From Pleurotus djamor (taxonomy: Eukaryota; Basidiomycota; Agaricomycetes; Agaricales; Pleurotaceae): a DNA stretch of 64,000 bases. Both the position numbers and the translations under genes were made by a program. Of the stretch, positions 48,519 through 62,388 are shown piece after piece. Where the stretch lies: contig JAPEVF010000106.1 of NCBI GenBank assembly GCA_029747585.1, positions 1 to 64,000 on the forward strand, given 5' to 3'. Under the pieces are notes generated by a model, which was given only the letters and a program-made list of their open reading frames with translations, made no database searches and was not told the origin of the DNA. Every line of letters begins with the position of its first letter. The stretch's first letter is position 1.

Positions 48519-49360
48519 TCATTGGGGCCTGTGTATCCTTATGTTGGACAGGTCGTGTGGTTTTGACACTGGATGGTCGTCAAAGGTTGGGATGGGGGGC
48601 GGCGTCCTGAAAGATATAACCACATAACCCAAGCCCAATGTAGCAAGGATTAGGCCAGCCATGGCGTAGACTGGGTAAGAGGACTGGATTTGGAGGGCAG
48701 CGGACGTGAGGCATAGGCAAAACCAGATCAAGCACCTTTACCAAATCTATCAAAAATGCACTCAAGAATATAGAATTGTTACACCTACATCCCTATCCAG
48801 ATTTCTAGCGAATCGGCTATACTTTTGAAATGCTGGAGTCTAGAAGTCAGGCCACTGGGATGTCCTGACCTATAATCGTAACAAAACCGAAGGTAGTTAC
48901 ACGCTCGCTCCAAGCATGCGAGCTCGGCAGCGAGGACGAGCTCCCGCTGGTTCAGCCAAACCAACGTGTCTTCAACGCAGGATACTCGGGCAATATGATG
49001 CGAAACGGAGTGTACAGTTGTGGATTTGAATTCCAGGGTTTGACGCAAAATTCGTGTAAGGTTGGTTTTGGCGCAACGACCTGAAGGCCTACGGGTGAGT
49101 GTGACATAGCACGATGTATATGTTGCAAACTGACGCACCACTCATAGATTTGCGACAATCAGGACAGTTGGTTTGTCGGCGTTCGTTGTGCACAGACAAG
49201 CAATCCAAACAGTAAACATGACCTAGAGGACATCCGCGTCTACAATGAATTTCTGATGTGAGGACTGTTTGGGACCGACACTCAACATACCACAATGCAG
49301 AAGGGTGGGCATTGAGAAAGGTCCATAACATAAGGTGCAATGATGTTGTTGAGATGACAT
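48519..49360 (-). CDS. RING-type zinc finger protein with C-terminal membrane helix
   Basis: Candidate membrane-bound E3 ubiquitin ligase. ATG at 49360 gives MSSQQHHCTLCYGPFSMPTL, with an intron after LLHC. The joined text EIHCRRGCPLGHVYCLDCL and NCPDCRKSM completes a RING-like pattern: C-x2-C ... C-x3-H ... C-x2-C ... C-x2-C. The C-x3-H step is longer than the usual C-x-H. A middle exon encodes a helical segment (LVLAAELACLERACNYLRFC), and the last exon carries a transmembrane helix (YAMAGLILATLGLGYVVIS) and a proline-rich tail to the stop at 48519. The intron joins between the RING and middle exons are not settled because the phase can be satisfied in more than one way. Confidence 0.55.
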
Positions 49361-49558
49361 GACTGAGTCGGGCGGTCTATGCTCAGCGCTTCAACTTCAG
49401 CCTCAGGGCCTACTCATTGTTCAAGGCGGTCTGTGACCGTTCAACCTCATATATTCCACCACCTTGGAAGAATTACATAGTCTTACACCAAATGTTAAAT
49501 AACTCTACTAACTACGATGATCGATGATGAGTGACTGAAAGATGATACCAAAAACAAA

Positions 49559-52500
49559 CTACCGAAAATGTGCTACTTCGAACGGAGGATCCCTGCCCCT
49601 CTTTCGAACGGTGGGTATCTTAAAAGTCTGGCTGGGCAACGCACTGCGCGGAGGTTCCTGCTGGAACCGATGTTTCATACTGGCCGAAGGTTGAGCGCTC
49701 CGACTCCGAGAGAGGCTTGAAACGAGACGTGTTTCCTCGGTAGAGGCGGAGGCGGAATGAGGAGGGTTGAGTAGCCCAGATAGATTCATCGTCGTGCTGA
49801 GCATAGGAGAATACGACCGAGGCGTAGCGGACGGCGAGAAAGACGAGACGTGCAGAAGAATGGCGAACTCTTCCGTGGCGTTGGTCAGCTTCACCATGTT
49901 GCTTTTCAGCGGTGGTGGGACCATGATGCCAGAACCATACGTCTTGAGGACATTGGAGAGTTGGACAACGGACTGTCCAGCTGTTAGTATATGAGAACTA
50001 GACAAGGACAGTAAGGCGGGCGCACCTTGAGGAAAATGTGTGCATCATCACGCATAGACTTCTTATCCGCTTTGCCAGTGCCCTCCACGATGGCTCGAAT
50101 CGCGTCACGCAATCGATCAGTGACCATCTTCGCCCTGGTAAGGCATTCACGAACATCCGCATCAGAGTGCAGAACGTCAGCCAAGATATCATCCATCATA
50201 TCCCAAACAGTCGGTGCAACATCGACGGCCTCTTTCATAGCGTGCAATGCCTCCTTGTCCACCTGGACCTTCGAACTAGGCGGAAGATCTGACAGAAGCG
50301 CCGGTTTCGCTGCAGCCGCAACCAAGGGTGATGACGAGGTCGACGAGCCCTGAAGAGAACTCTGCGAGCCCTGCCGAGAATGACTGTGACTGGGTCCAAG
50401 AACGCCTGTCATAAACGGCGGCAATGCTGCCAAAGCTTCTGATGGACCTGTCGGCGAAGGTGAAGAAACAACAACGGAAGTAGTTGGTGTGAGTGTGGGA
50501 TTAGGTGCAGTTGCTTGTCTCTTGATTTTGCGGGGTATGGGCGTACGTGGGGCAGATCCAGGAACAACGCCACCGAATGTATTGGGCATTTCCTCGTACG
50601 AGGGCAGAGTCCGTCCCACTTCCACGTCCTTAGAGCTAAACGAACCAGCATGGCGACGTGCACGAGCGACCCCAGTGCCGGCATGACGAGAACCACCAGA
50701 GCCCTCATGACCGAAAGACACCGATGTCGATGACAGTGGTACCGGGGGGTGTATCTCGGAAGTGTTGTTGACAAGATGACTAGGTGGAGGCGGATAGGTC
50801 TTGGCGTGCAGCAAAGGTTTGATGGCCTCTATATGGGGAGCCATAGCTTGCCACGCACACGATATTTCTGCCGTGGAACCATACAGGGTCAAAAGGAGAG
50901 ATCTAAGATACCGAACATCTTCGTTCGCCAACATCTTTAGCTGCAAGGATAAAACCCCCATAGCTTTACCAAAAACAGACACCATGTCTTTGCAGCTCTC
51001 TACGACCGCTCGGCATATGCCTGGTGGTGGCAACATCTTCCGACTCGTCGCATCAAAACGGTCAAGCGTGTATATGAAGTGCATCATGTCCGAATTGGCT
51101 GGATCGAGGACTTTACGCAGGACGTTTGGCAGTCGATCATCGGTAGCCTGTACCGTGTAGTGTTCGAGAGCAAGGTAGACTTGGCAGATCGCAAATAATA
51201 TGCTGCGAGCCGAATCGATGAGACATAGAAGAGGTTTAGGCAGGGCAGTAGAAACAGCGGTAGGAAGTGTGGAGAGACGACGAAAGTATGAATTGCGTTC
51301 AAACGCCATAGACGGGCCTGCCCCCAGTTTGGATGAGGACGGGTCGCTGACAGCAACGCGTGATCCCGAGCTAAGCGATGAATTTGAGTCTTGCCGCATC
51401 GAAAGCGGGGAGGGCATGGAAAATTCCTCCTTCATCGCTGACGGTGGTTCCGGACGCTTCTTGGTGAAGTTGAGTTTAGCTGTTCTGAGATCGGGCATGC
51501 TCTGCTTGGGGAGCAAATCTGTCATGGCAGGCGAATGACTAACATCTGCATACGATGACGTTCGGGTATGTTGCTGAGCTAGGTCATTGTAGATTCCGTT
51601 CGTCCGAGGAGGTGACGAGTCAGAGTCGGCTGGGCTGGGGAGGTATGCATTGGGGGAGTGGGCGGGAGACGTCTCTGTGCTGTAAGCTTGAAGAATGCCA
51701 AGATGAAGTGGCGGCGGACGATCTGAGGATATTGAGCCCTTTGGTGAAGGTGGCTCAAGCTCCTGAAATGATTCTGAAGCGGACGACATAGAAAATGCAG
51801 AGTCAACAGAAAATGACCGTGCATGCGGAGTAATGCCCGCGTCGAATTCACTCGCCGATGCGGGCAGCCGGGACCAAGAGTTTAAGTCGGCTTCACTGTG
51901 AAAAAAGCGTGTAAGTACCATCATTGACACATCGTGGAGAGGTAACTTGCATATGATGTTCCAAATCACTCTGTTCCATGAAGCCAGAGTCATCATGAAC
52001 GCGGTTCAATTTGTCTTCATCGTCGTCCAACCAATGTCTTAGCGATGCGATCCATTTTTTCATCGCCTCCGGAGAGTTGATTGGATCCGAAGGCAGAATC
52101 ACGCTCCGTGGGGGCCACTCGATAGGATTGCGGTCCACCTTGAATATTTCAAGCGTAGTGAAGCGGGAAATGTATGTGGGCAGCCTTGCTATCTTGTTCT
52201 TCGACAAGCAAAAAACTCGGAGGTTCACTAACTTCCCAGGTTGCGAAGGCAGCCGTTTAATTTGGTTGTGGCTGATATCCAGTGTGTCGAGGCTGGCCAT
52301 CTCCGTCAACTAAAGCATTTTCATTGAGAATTTAACAATATTCCACAGCAAAACAAGTGCATACGACGTCAGGAAACTCGGTGAATGCATTGCTCTTCAA
52401 ATTGAGGTAGCGTAGGCTCGACCAAAGGACACACGACCTGGGTAGTTGGGACAACTTATTGTGAGACAGGGCGATTCTACGTTGTTCAATCCAATTATCA

Positions 52501-52772
52501 GAAAGAATCTTCGAACAAAGGAAGAACCCAAAAGGCTAGCGCGCGAACCTTAGCACCGAACTCTGTGAATCCTGTTCTTCGTCATTCCGACCAGCTAGTT
52601 CCTCCGCCCTGGCGTCGTCGACTTCTGTCAAGTTCAGCCTTGACAAATCTAGCGTTGCGCCATTGTCTGGCGACTTGAGTAGTGCATCGGTGATGTGGCA
52701 TGCATTGAGTGAAGTCGGAGTGAAAGCATTTAGTTGTGATTCAAAACGATCTGAAGTGGACAGAGCAACCAT
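49559..52772 (-). CDS. SOG2: RAM network leucine-rich repeat protein SOG2
   Basis: Sog2 is the LRR component of the RAM signalling network (Cbk1/Mob2 kinase module) that controls polarised growth and cell separation. Start MVALSTSDRFESQLNAF at 52772. LRRs: TLDLSRLNLTEVDD, RIALSHNKLSQLP, LRYLNLKSNAFTEFP, LDTLDISHNQIKRLP, LRVFCLSKNKIARLP. After them come NPIEWPPRSVI and a long Ser/Pro-rich stretch. The Sog2 domain follows: YFRRLSTLPTAVSTALPKPL, LLCLIDSARSILFAICQVYL, RLPNVLRKVLDPANSDMMHF, DRLRDAIRAIVEGTGKAD, and in the last exon SVVQLSNVLKTYGSGIMVPP. Five introns are visible; the main exon spans about 51895-50030. Stop at 49559. Complete compared with fungal homologues. Confidence 0.9.
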
Positions 52773-52997
52773 GGAAAAAGGGAAAAAAGGAGATAAGGCG
52801 AGCGAGACGTCGTCGGCGGTGTTCTAGTGGGTCGTGGTGGTCATGAACAAACGGGCGTGGATGAGATGAAGGACAACAGCCAGAATGCCCTGACCGAAAC
52901 AGAAACTCTGGTTGCAACACTGACTGTGGGAAAGAATTGATGCTATGTAACAGGGTCGCCGACCAATAGGAGCCTAATCACATGTCCCTATCACCTC

Positions 52998-54445
52998 CTA
53001 AAACCACATTGAGACGGAAAAACTAGCGGTTTCGCTTTGCATAGCGTGCCACCACCCAGGCGGGAAAAATAACACATCTCCTGGCCCCAAAGTCGCAGAC
53101 ATGGCATGAGGAGCCACGTCTGTCCAGAATGCTGGAAACCGTCCATCACAGTCATCTCTAAACACATCTACATTGGACGTATTCTGCATGGCTGGGCCAC
53201 CCTCTTCTTGAGACATGCTGTACATGGATTTAGAGAGCCGAGGACTAGCAAGCCAAACTGTCTTATACCCAGCAACCTGTGCTGTATGGACATAGCTGTT
53301 CAGTGAACGTTATCACGTAAAGCATTCCACTTACTGTAAAAGTTGAAGTATGGATCCTAAGTGACCACATCAATGCCTTGCACCCTCCAGACGGAATCGC
53401 AAACACGTACCACATGGGCGGGCGAAATAGTCCCTCTCGGCCCAAACCAAGCATTGATGACAAGCTGGTCATCATTCCCAGGAGGTTGGTAAGACGCGTA
53501 TTCATCCGGCGTGGGTGACGCGTAGACGTAGTCAGGAACAATGATATCCCCCCTCAGACATGGAAACTGCGTAAACAGGTTATGCTGGGCCAGATACATG
53601 GGCGTCTTGGTGTTTGACACCGAATGGGAAGAAGTGGCGTCCGTTAATTCGATGTGAGTCAAAAATTCCTCCCAGTCCATCAGTTGCTGTGTCCATCCTG
53701 CTTCACGGTAGTCACGTCCGACCTCAACTGGGACGACGCGACCTGGGCCTGCCACATGCTTTAGGTACTCCAAGGAAGACCACGGCCTCTCTTGCAGAGC
53801 CGGCCAACGATGCGCGAATCCACGAAGAATAAATGGGTGTTGAGAATAACGGCTTCGAAACGAAGCCATAGATGGAGGAACATCAAGGCATTCTATATCA
53901 GTCGAAGCGCTCAAAAGCTTCAGCGGACCAGGAGCGGAAAATTTTGCTGATGTGGAAGATTCAGAGACACGATCATCGAAAGAAACCTGGAGGCAGTCAG
54001 CCTGGATTTTCTTGATGAGGGCATGGATATAGTCAATTCTTCCCGGACCAGGAGCGCCAGCAATGATGATTGCACGGTCCAAATACCCGATTGATTGCTT
54101 TGGTGCGCTGACAAGTCCCGAGAGTGCCCTCAAGACACATGCGTCGGTATAAAGCCTTCGCCGTGCCATCAATTCCGTCGTAGGAGAGTGAGCCATACTC
54201 GAATGGAGACGGTCGATACATGAATCCAGTTTATGTATCGCTCTTTCATCGTCTTGATCACAGGTCTTCGCAGCTAGTTGTTTAGCAATCTGCAGAAGTT
54301 CAGACGAGGTTGATGAGACACCTAGATAGATGCTATAAGATGAGAAACTTGAGGGACGGGCGAAGTATCGCGCACCATGATTATCGTCCAAGTCAAATTC
54401 CAGTTCCAGAGCAAAGCTACGCAGTTCTGTCGAAATCCAGGTCAT
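52998..54445 (-). CDS. JMJD5-like JmjC-domain dioxygenase
   Basis: Fe(II)/2-oxoglutarate-dependent hydroxylase of the JMJD5/KDM8 class. Start MTWISTELRSFALELEFDLD. The N-terminal half is helical. The JmjC part begins with DIECLDVPPSMASFRSRYSQ and PFILRGFAHRWPALQ, then DWEEFLTHIELTD and NDDQLVINAWFGPRGTISPA. Across a 52-nt intron the iron ligands read H-V-D (PAH then VDPYFNFY), and the distal His is in FFPPGWWHAMQSE near the C-terminus. All three metal ligands are therefore present. Stop at 52998. Its start is about 890 bp from the MOT1 start on the opposite strand. Confidence 0.87.
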
Positions 54446-55338
54446 TCGAAATCATGGAGAAGGATCGAAAGTTTCTCGTTTAGCGCCCAAGCGTGACAGG
54501 ACGGTTTTCGTGAATCAGATAGTCCTCCATCACAAGTCGTTTGAGATGTGGTTGTTCATCCGATTCGGAGTATGTACATGCGGGATACTGAGAATAACTT
54601 CGCCATCGTTATGACCAATTCACCCTAGCCATGCCGGGGTCACCCTGCACCCAACCACCTGTGACAACAAATTGCGGTTTCCGACGCAATTCTGATATCC
54701 GGAATTTACTCAATGAGCGTGAACGTGGATATCTGCTTTATGCTGTTGTGCACCAACGATAATCATCGCGCGGCCGCGGCTATTGATGCCCTGCCATAAA
54801 ANGTACGCGCCGAGGCGTTTGTGGGAACACGTCAGAAAGCGAGGAATGTCCAGGCATCAGACTAAGCGTCAGAGAGGTTCGTGTATTATTCACAGCGAGA
54901 AGGAGCCTGGAGCCAACTAAAGGTGGTCATAACCGCAAAAGGCACCTCTAAAAGATACCACTGCCACTGATGGCGGTTGTCCGTGCGTGCGTACCATAAC
55001 CTGCCCCTTTCGCGAAATTAACTGTCCATCCACACTCTCTTCCACAACGTATCCTTCAGCGTCACTTGTCGATGTGAGCCAGGAATTCAGTGGGACTTGG
55101 GGATAAGGATTCCATAGACAAAAGGTGCGAAGCGGTGGAAGAGCAGGGGCGACAAAGGGAAGATGATTAGAAAATGAGGTGCCACTGAAAATAGATGTGA
55201 CGTGTCACGCATAACGCTAGAACACCAGCGGGTGGAAAGAATAAAAGGGCAAACGAGGAAACGCACCGTGAGAATTTCCCCAGTCGATCTCTCGTCACGC
55301 TTTCATCAGNTTTTTCGTTCCGGCCCGGTCGAGCCGCC
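54446..55338. other. Divergent intergenic region of the JmjC and MOT1 genes
   Basis: 893 bp with no long open frame on either strand, one ambiguous base near 54801 and another at 55310. It must include both promoters. I see no repeat, RNA gene or mobile element. Confidence 0.5.
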
Positions 55339-58300
55339 ATGACTTCAAGGTACGCGACCCTGACTTCAGCAACATTAACATTTCAACATTTCAACATCGT
55401 ATCGACAGGTTGGACCGGCTCCTCCTTTTGCTGGACACAGGTTCCTCCTCCTCTGTCAGGAACACGGCTGCTAAGCAATTAGCCCAGCTCGCCGTTAAGA
55501 GCATTATAAGCGATGTTGCCATTGAAGATGACATCAAGACAAGCCGTACACAATTATCCATCCGTGACCCTTCAGCATGGGCCGAATTGATGGCAGTCAT
55601 AGCCAGGGTATCAACGTTCCTCAGTTATGTCCTCGACCCCAAATGCTAATTTTTGGCTTTAGATTATCCCTTTCTTGCACTCAAAATCCTATGAGACCCG
55701 AAATGCTGCGTCTGGTGCTTTGTCTCAAATATTCATCATGGTGCCTCTCTGGCAACCCACGAATGAGTCTGATATGCCAACAGACGCATCAGAATCCTGC
55801 ATGCCAGACGACTCCCGAATCCCTGACTTCCCATCTTTTTCCGTGCGAGAGCTGATCCTTCAGGGAAAGCTACTGCTCGCTTCATCTGGGAAAGAATTCA
55901 TCAAACCCACCGGTATCCTCTCCAGTGCCACGGAGGTTAAAAAAGCTAGGAAAGAAGCCATGGGCCGTCTTGGACTTGACTTTCTGGACGTTGCTGGTGA
56001 CGAAATGGATATCGAGAAAGAGCTTGCGGATAGTGCCCAAGCCGACGCAGATGTCGATATGGAGAACGCGACCAAGAGTGAGGAGATCACGCCCGCTGTT
56101 TCACCTATGGACATATCCATCGACACCAAGGTCAAAGAATCCACTCCCGAATCACGACCAGCAACCCCGATATTATCGCCCATGTCTGCCGCACCGGACG
56201 GAGACTTAACTGCTATGTCCGCTCGTGAGCGGAATCGGCTCAAGCGGAAGAGGAAACCTGGAAATTCAGCCTTCGTAGCAGCGCCGCCACCACAAAGCGC
56301 GGGTGCTAAATTTAACCCTACACCTGTTGCTGGGCCGTCCAATAAGTGAGACACACTCTCTTTCTAATATGGCCCGTTCGGAGACTTTGGACGCTATCGG
56401 ATATCCAGTTAGCGCGTTCACGGGTTTCGGACAGGTCATGTTATAGATTTCGAGTGTTATACTGACTACGTTTAGGGCTCGTCTAGTCGCCACCGACGAA
56501 AAAGTAGCCAACGGCTCTCGAGTTGGAAGCCCAAGCGTGACCAATGGGTCAGCTCCAGAGAAAGTTGTCATTGACCCAACAAAAGGTGGCGCGATCTCCC
56601 CAAAAGCGCCCCAGCAATCCAAGGCTCTCGAGGTCGCACCTGGCCATTGGGTATGGGATGGGATGGTCAAGGTACTNGAAGTTGATCTCTTCAGCGCGGC
56701 TTGGGAGGTTCGCCATGGTGCTGCTATGGCTTTGCGAGAATTGGTCAANGTTCAAGGGAAGTGTGGAGGAATGACAGGTCCGTACCANCCTTTCCCCCTT
56801 NNTTCACCTTCGCTATTAACTTCTTGCGCATAACCTAGATGACCAAACCCATGAAGAAAATCAAATTGCNCACGAAAAGTGGTGCAATGATTTGGCTGCA
56901 AAGTTTTTATGCGTACTAGTGTTGGATCGCTTCGGCGATTTCGTCTCAGATCAGGTCAACATAATGTTAGCATTCTCTCTGGCNNNGNNNTTCTCACCAA
57001 GCCCCTCTCTTTCANACAGGTNGTTGCACCTGTCCGTGAAATGGTTTCTCAAACACTTGCCTCTCTCCTCATCCANATGCCTCGACGCTCGGTACTACAT
57101 GTCCACTCAATCCTCCTTCAGATGATACGGCAAGACTTCCCCATTCCCCGTGGCGTGAAAACATCCAACAGGAATAAACCACAGGATGACTCCGANAAAA
57201 TACATATATGGGANGTTCGGCATGCCGGGCTTCTGGGAATGAAGTACGAAGTTGCTGTGCGGAGNGACCTTTTTGATACTGGCTTCGAGGACGTAAAACA
57301 GGAAGACAGCGAGANTGAGGNTGTTGCTTNCGGTAAGGCTGTATTGCGTGACGTCGTTGACTCTGCGATNCTTGGGTGCGTCTCAGTATTCTGATGTAGT
57401 CANCCATCGTAGCTGATGAGACAATAGCCTTGGAGACCGCGACGATGATGTGCGCGCTGTGGCCGCGACTTGTNTACTCCCNGTTGCTCAACATATCGTT
57501 GAGTATCTCCCNGACTCCCTGGATCGAGTCCTTCTCGTGCTTTGGCATTGTCTCTCGGACATGAAGGATGATCTCAACTCGAGCGTTGGAGCNGTGATGG
57601 ATTTGCTTGGTAAGTTGGNNTCGTCTTCCTTGACTATCGNGTCCACTAATCTCAATANTAGGGAAGCTCGTTACCTATGACAAGGTCATCGAGATTCTTG
57701 GGAGCGACACAGTGTCGTGAGTTTTGCNTTGATATCGCTCCNGCTCNTCTAATCCCTGTCNAGATTGCCNTTGTCTACACTAGCCCCAACGCTCTACCCG
57801 TTCTTCCGNCACACTATCGCCAATGTCCGNTTAGCGGTGGTGAAGACACTGGATTCCTTCATGAACGTACCTTCACTACCTCGCGATTGGATTGACTCTC
57901 CTTTNTTCCGACTANTGTTCCAAAACCTCGTGGTTGAAGAGCGTCAGGANATTCGAGATGCCAGTTCTATTGCCTGGAAAACGGCCTTGTCTATCTTGAC
58001 TGGCACGAAAGGTCGATTGGAAGCAACGATAACCCAACAGTTGATTTTGGAGTGGTATGCCATGATGATGACCCCGTTAGGTGTTCCTATCGATCCGTCA
58101 GCATTTTATCATCCCACTCTTGCCAACGAAAGCGATGTTCCCCTCGAGCGGCACAATGTCGATAAGAACATGTTGACTCAGGACCATTCGATGGTCACCG
58201 TGGAAGTCACATTGAAGGCTCGCGTTGCTGCGGCCACTGCAGCGGCCAGCCTGATTTTATTCTGGTCAGACGATGTAATATCCTCCCTTTATTTTTGCTT

Positions 58301-61300
58301 TCNACCCTTTCTCACCCGCTTCGTTTAGCTCGCCGTAACTGACGAGATGTTCAAACCAATCTTGTTGCATTATATCGACTCAACTAGCATGCTTCAAAAG
58401 TTCTTGGCTGCCACTATTTCGGAAGAATGGGCTAAATTGTACTCTGCCGCGCATCCCGATATGCTGCTCATCGAGAATTCCAGCCTTATCAAGCAACTCA
58501 GCACGCAGATGCTCGCCGCATTACAAGGATCACCGCCACCCGCCTACCACGAGATGGCTCTCGCGCTAGCACGTATACATGCAGATTGCATTGCGCTTCT
58601 CCACTCCTTTGCTTCGGATTGCAAACTCCCAATATCGTCGATTCCGTTCCTTGGGAATGAAATNGATATTTCGGGCACGAAGCAAGGTAGCTTCACCATC
58701 GAGACTGCATACAGCGCTACTGGGCCAATGTACNCTAGGCTCAAGGATAGTCTAGGACGCACCAAGAAGCGAGAACAAGGAGTCATCGCAGAGAAGAGGG
58801 GGCATGTCGTCACGAGCATTGAGCGCTACGTTGAAATCAAGGCGCTTCATGATATNCGTGTTTCCGCTGCATTNGCTGCCGCTTTCGTTGCCTTCAAGAG
58901 TACGCCAGATAAGGTCAGCCCAGTCGTCAAGGGCCTCATGAATGGTATCAAAGTGAGTCATTTAGTCGCTCTCTCAATCACATCCTCACGCCGANTCATT
59001 GTCTACAGAACGAAGAGAATGTNGACCTTCAAACCCGGTCGGCNGCGGCNGTAGCCTCATTCATCGAGTTTTGCGTAAGCCACAACATTGCTCAGCCCCC
59101 CGATAAGATCGTCAAGAACCTTTGTACATTCCTATGTCAAGACGTCGAACAAACGCCGACGTTTGCGTACGAACGGAAGACTTTGGAAGGCATTACCTCT
59201 TTTGTTGCCAAGTCCCAATCCGAAACGGGTGTCAAGAATGGCAAGCTAGGGAAGGCAGACAAGCCCGATGCTGGAAAGGCTGAGGAAACTGCGAAATCTC
59301 GGTTATCAAGGCGTGGAGCTTGTCTAGCTTTTGCTCAACTTTCGACGAAGTTTGGTTCTCAGTTACTCACGGTGATCCCTAACATGTGGCAGTCAATGGC
59401 CGGTGGTTTGCTCAGTGCATGCACATCAGGTCTGTCTGAGCGATTACATGTCCTACTGGGTGCCACTGACACAAATTCAGACTCTCCTGAAAAATCAGAT
59501 GCTTTGATCGAGAAGCAATTTGGGCAAGATGTCATCGACTCTCTGAGCGTCTTGGAAGCCGTTGTCCCAGCTCTCCATGAAGACCTCTGGCCTAAACTCT
59601 CAGAAATCTACCCTATGATAACCCTCACCCTTCGAAGCAAGTTTGCCATCATCCGTCAATGTGCTGCCAAATGTTTCGCCGCGATTTGCGGTGTGATGAC
59701 TGCAGAAGCCATGCGCTACGTCGTCGAGACCATCATCCCTCTACTAGGCGACCCACTGGTCCTCTCCAATCGACAAGGCGCTACTGAGCTAATATACCGT
59801 AAGATCCATTCGAACTGCAATCTTTTAGCTCACATCTCCACATAGACATCGTTCAAAAGCTGGATATCAAAGCCCTTCCTTATGTTATCTTCTTGGTTGT
59901 ACCCGTTCTTGGTCGGATGAGTGATACTGACGATGATATCCGATCAACGTCCACCAATACATTCGCGTCTCTTGTCAAGATGGTGCCTTTGGAAGCTGGG
60001 CTGCCCGATCCTCCTGGCTTCCCAGAGGATCTTTTGAAACGTCGAGAAGATGAGCGACANTTCTTGATGCAGCTACTCGACGGCAGCAAAGTTGAGCAGT
60101 ATNCCATCCCGGTCTCCATCAANGCAGAACTGAGAAAATACCAGCAAGATGGTGTTAGTTGGTTGGCGTTCCTTGCCAAGTATCAGCTCCACGGCATACT
60201 GTGTGATGGTGAGTTATCCCCTACCGTANCTCGANCCCCACNTCATGAATATCATAGATATGGGTCTTGGGAAGACGTTGCAATCAATATGCATTCTTTC
60301 TAGCAAGCACTTCGAGCGTGCTCAGAAACACAAAGAAACNAATTCTCCGGACACGGTCCATCTACCNTCCCTCATCATCTGCCCGCCGACGCTCACTGGT
60401 CATTGGTANTACGAGATTCTCAAGTATGTCGACAATGTCCGACCAATCTTGTACACTGGCAATGCTCGAGAACGCACNCGATTAGTTCCAAAACTCAAGA
60501 ACTTTGACGTCGTCATCACCTCATATGAAGTCGTTCGCAATGACATCGCCAACCTTGAGGGCATCAACTGGCTGTACTGCATCCTCGATGAGGGACACAT
60601 CATCAAGAATGCGAAGACAAAGCTTACCAAAGCGGTGAAGTGCATCAAGGCGCAACATCGCTTGATCCTTTCAGGAACGCCCATCCAAAATAATGTCCTC
60701 GAGCTGTGGAGTCTGTTCGACTTTTTGATGCCTGGGTTTCTGGGTACCGAAGGCTCATTCAACGAACGGTTTGGCAAGCCAATACTTTCGAACCGAGATG
60801 GAAAATCTAAGAATGGCGAAGCGGGTAAGCTTGACAACATCATCGACGATGTTAGACGTCTAATCAATCTTTAGCTGCCCTCGCCCTCGAGGCGCTGCAT
60901 AAACAAGTCTTGCCATTCTTGCTCCGTCGACTGAAGGAAGACGTTCTGAACGATCTCCCCCCCCAAGATCATACAGGACTACTATTGCGAGCTCTCGGAG
61001 ATACAGAAGCATCTGTACGATGACTTCTCCCANTCTCAAGCGAGGACAAGCGCTGAAGACGCTATCAAGACTGAGACAGNGACCAAAGGAGAAAAGGGGC
61101 AACAACACATCTTCCAATCTTTGCAATACCTTCGGAAACTTTGTAATCATCCCGCACTCGTTCTCAAGCCTGATTCTGAAGCTCTTACGTCGGCACTGGA
61201 GAAAGTCAAGGGCCAAACCTCTGGTCTGAATGACATACAAAATGCACCCAAACTCCTTGCTCTTCGGTCAGTCCCGCTTTGTCCATCCCTCTCATCATTT

Positions 61301-62111
61301 CTCATATCTGCNAGGCAACTTCTCACNGANTGCGGTATTGGCACTAACGCTCCCTCGGCNGGTGCTGATATGGGCAAGAGCGAGCTTGTTGACGTACCAG
61401 AGTCCTCNTNNGGAGCCTTCTCGCAACACCGAGTTCTCATATTTTGTCAGATGAAGCAGATGCTTGATATCATNGAGACCGACCTCTTCAANCANCATAT
61501 GCCCTCCGTGACATATATGAGGCTCGACGGAGGCACGGACACTAACAAACGGCATGCTATCGTGCAAACCTTCAACTCTGACCCTAGCATTGATTGTCTT
61601 CTNCTGACAACGCATGTTGGTGGTCTTGGNCTCACTCTTACGGGTGCTGATACCGTCATCTTCGTTGANCACGATTGGAATCCTATGAAAGATCTACAAG
61701 CAATGGATCGGGCTCATCGTATTGGCCAAAAGAANGTCGTTAACGTCTACCGGCTTATTACGAAAGGCACCTTGGAAGAAAANATCATGGGGTAAGTGAN
61801 CCGTTCTTAAGCTGTCTTCAGCAGCTAACNCANTATGCTTTAGTCTTCAACGCTTCAAGTTGAACATCGCGAACTCCGTTGTTACCCAGCAAAACTCNGG
61901 NCTTTCNTCCATGGATACTGATCTTGTNTTGGACCTCTTCCGGCGGACGACGGAAGAGGAGGANGCCGCCGCCGCCGCGAAAAAGAAAGCCAAGGAGGCT
62001 TCAGGCCCTGTCAGCCAGAAGAATGTNCTACAAGGTCTNGAGGATTTGCCTGGTGAAGATGAATACCAGGGATTGGACCTATCAAGCTTCATGGAGTCTC
62101 TTGGAAAATGA
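55339..62111 (+). CDS. MOT1: TBP-associated ATPase MOT1/BTAF1
   Basis: Mot1 is a Swi2/Snf2-family ATPase that removes TBP from DNA and redistributes it between promoters. ATG at 55339 with a tiny first exon (MTS, then RLDRLLLLLDTGSSSSVRN). N-terminal HEAT-repeat text: RNTAAKQLAQLAVKSIISDV and IIPFLHSKSYETRNAASGAL. The long HEAT superhelix continues to about 60 kb (AKCFAAICGVMTAEAMRYVV). The ATPase motifs are ELRKYQQDGVSWLAFLAKYQ, DMGLGKTLQSICIL, ILDEGHIIKNAKT (the DEGH box typical of Mot1), LSGTPIQNNVLELWSLFDFL, RVLIFCQMKQMLDI-like text, TLTGADTVIF and DRAHRIGQK. Stop at 62109-62111. Two problems: a run of eight Cs at 60957-60964 shifts the frame (seven restores ...LPPKIIQDYYCELS), and many N calls occur at 56.7-57.9 and 61.3-62.1 kb. 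About 15-20 introns. Confidence 0.93.
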
Positions 62112-62388
62112 GCTCGAGATGAGCAAACAGCATCTACGTACCAATCACTCCTTCTCCGTATTATTATTTTCCTTTCCTTTTCCGCATCTCTCTCCCTCTC
62201 TCCTTGCAATTCCTTTCTTCCATGTTCTAGCAACTTTGTAGCCACGTAGTAGATACATATATCAGTCTGTACATAGTCCTGTACTCAATGCATGCCTAAC
62301 GTTAGCTCATTCACTTCAGACTCGAAGTCCCTATCGCGTATATACGGGCACTTCAGTGACAAACAGGCTTCAGCAACCCGTAGGGCTA

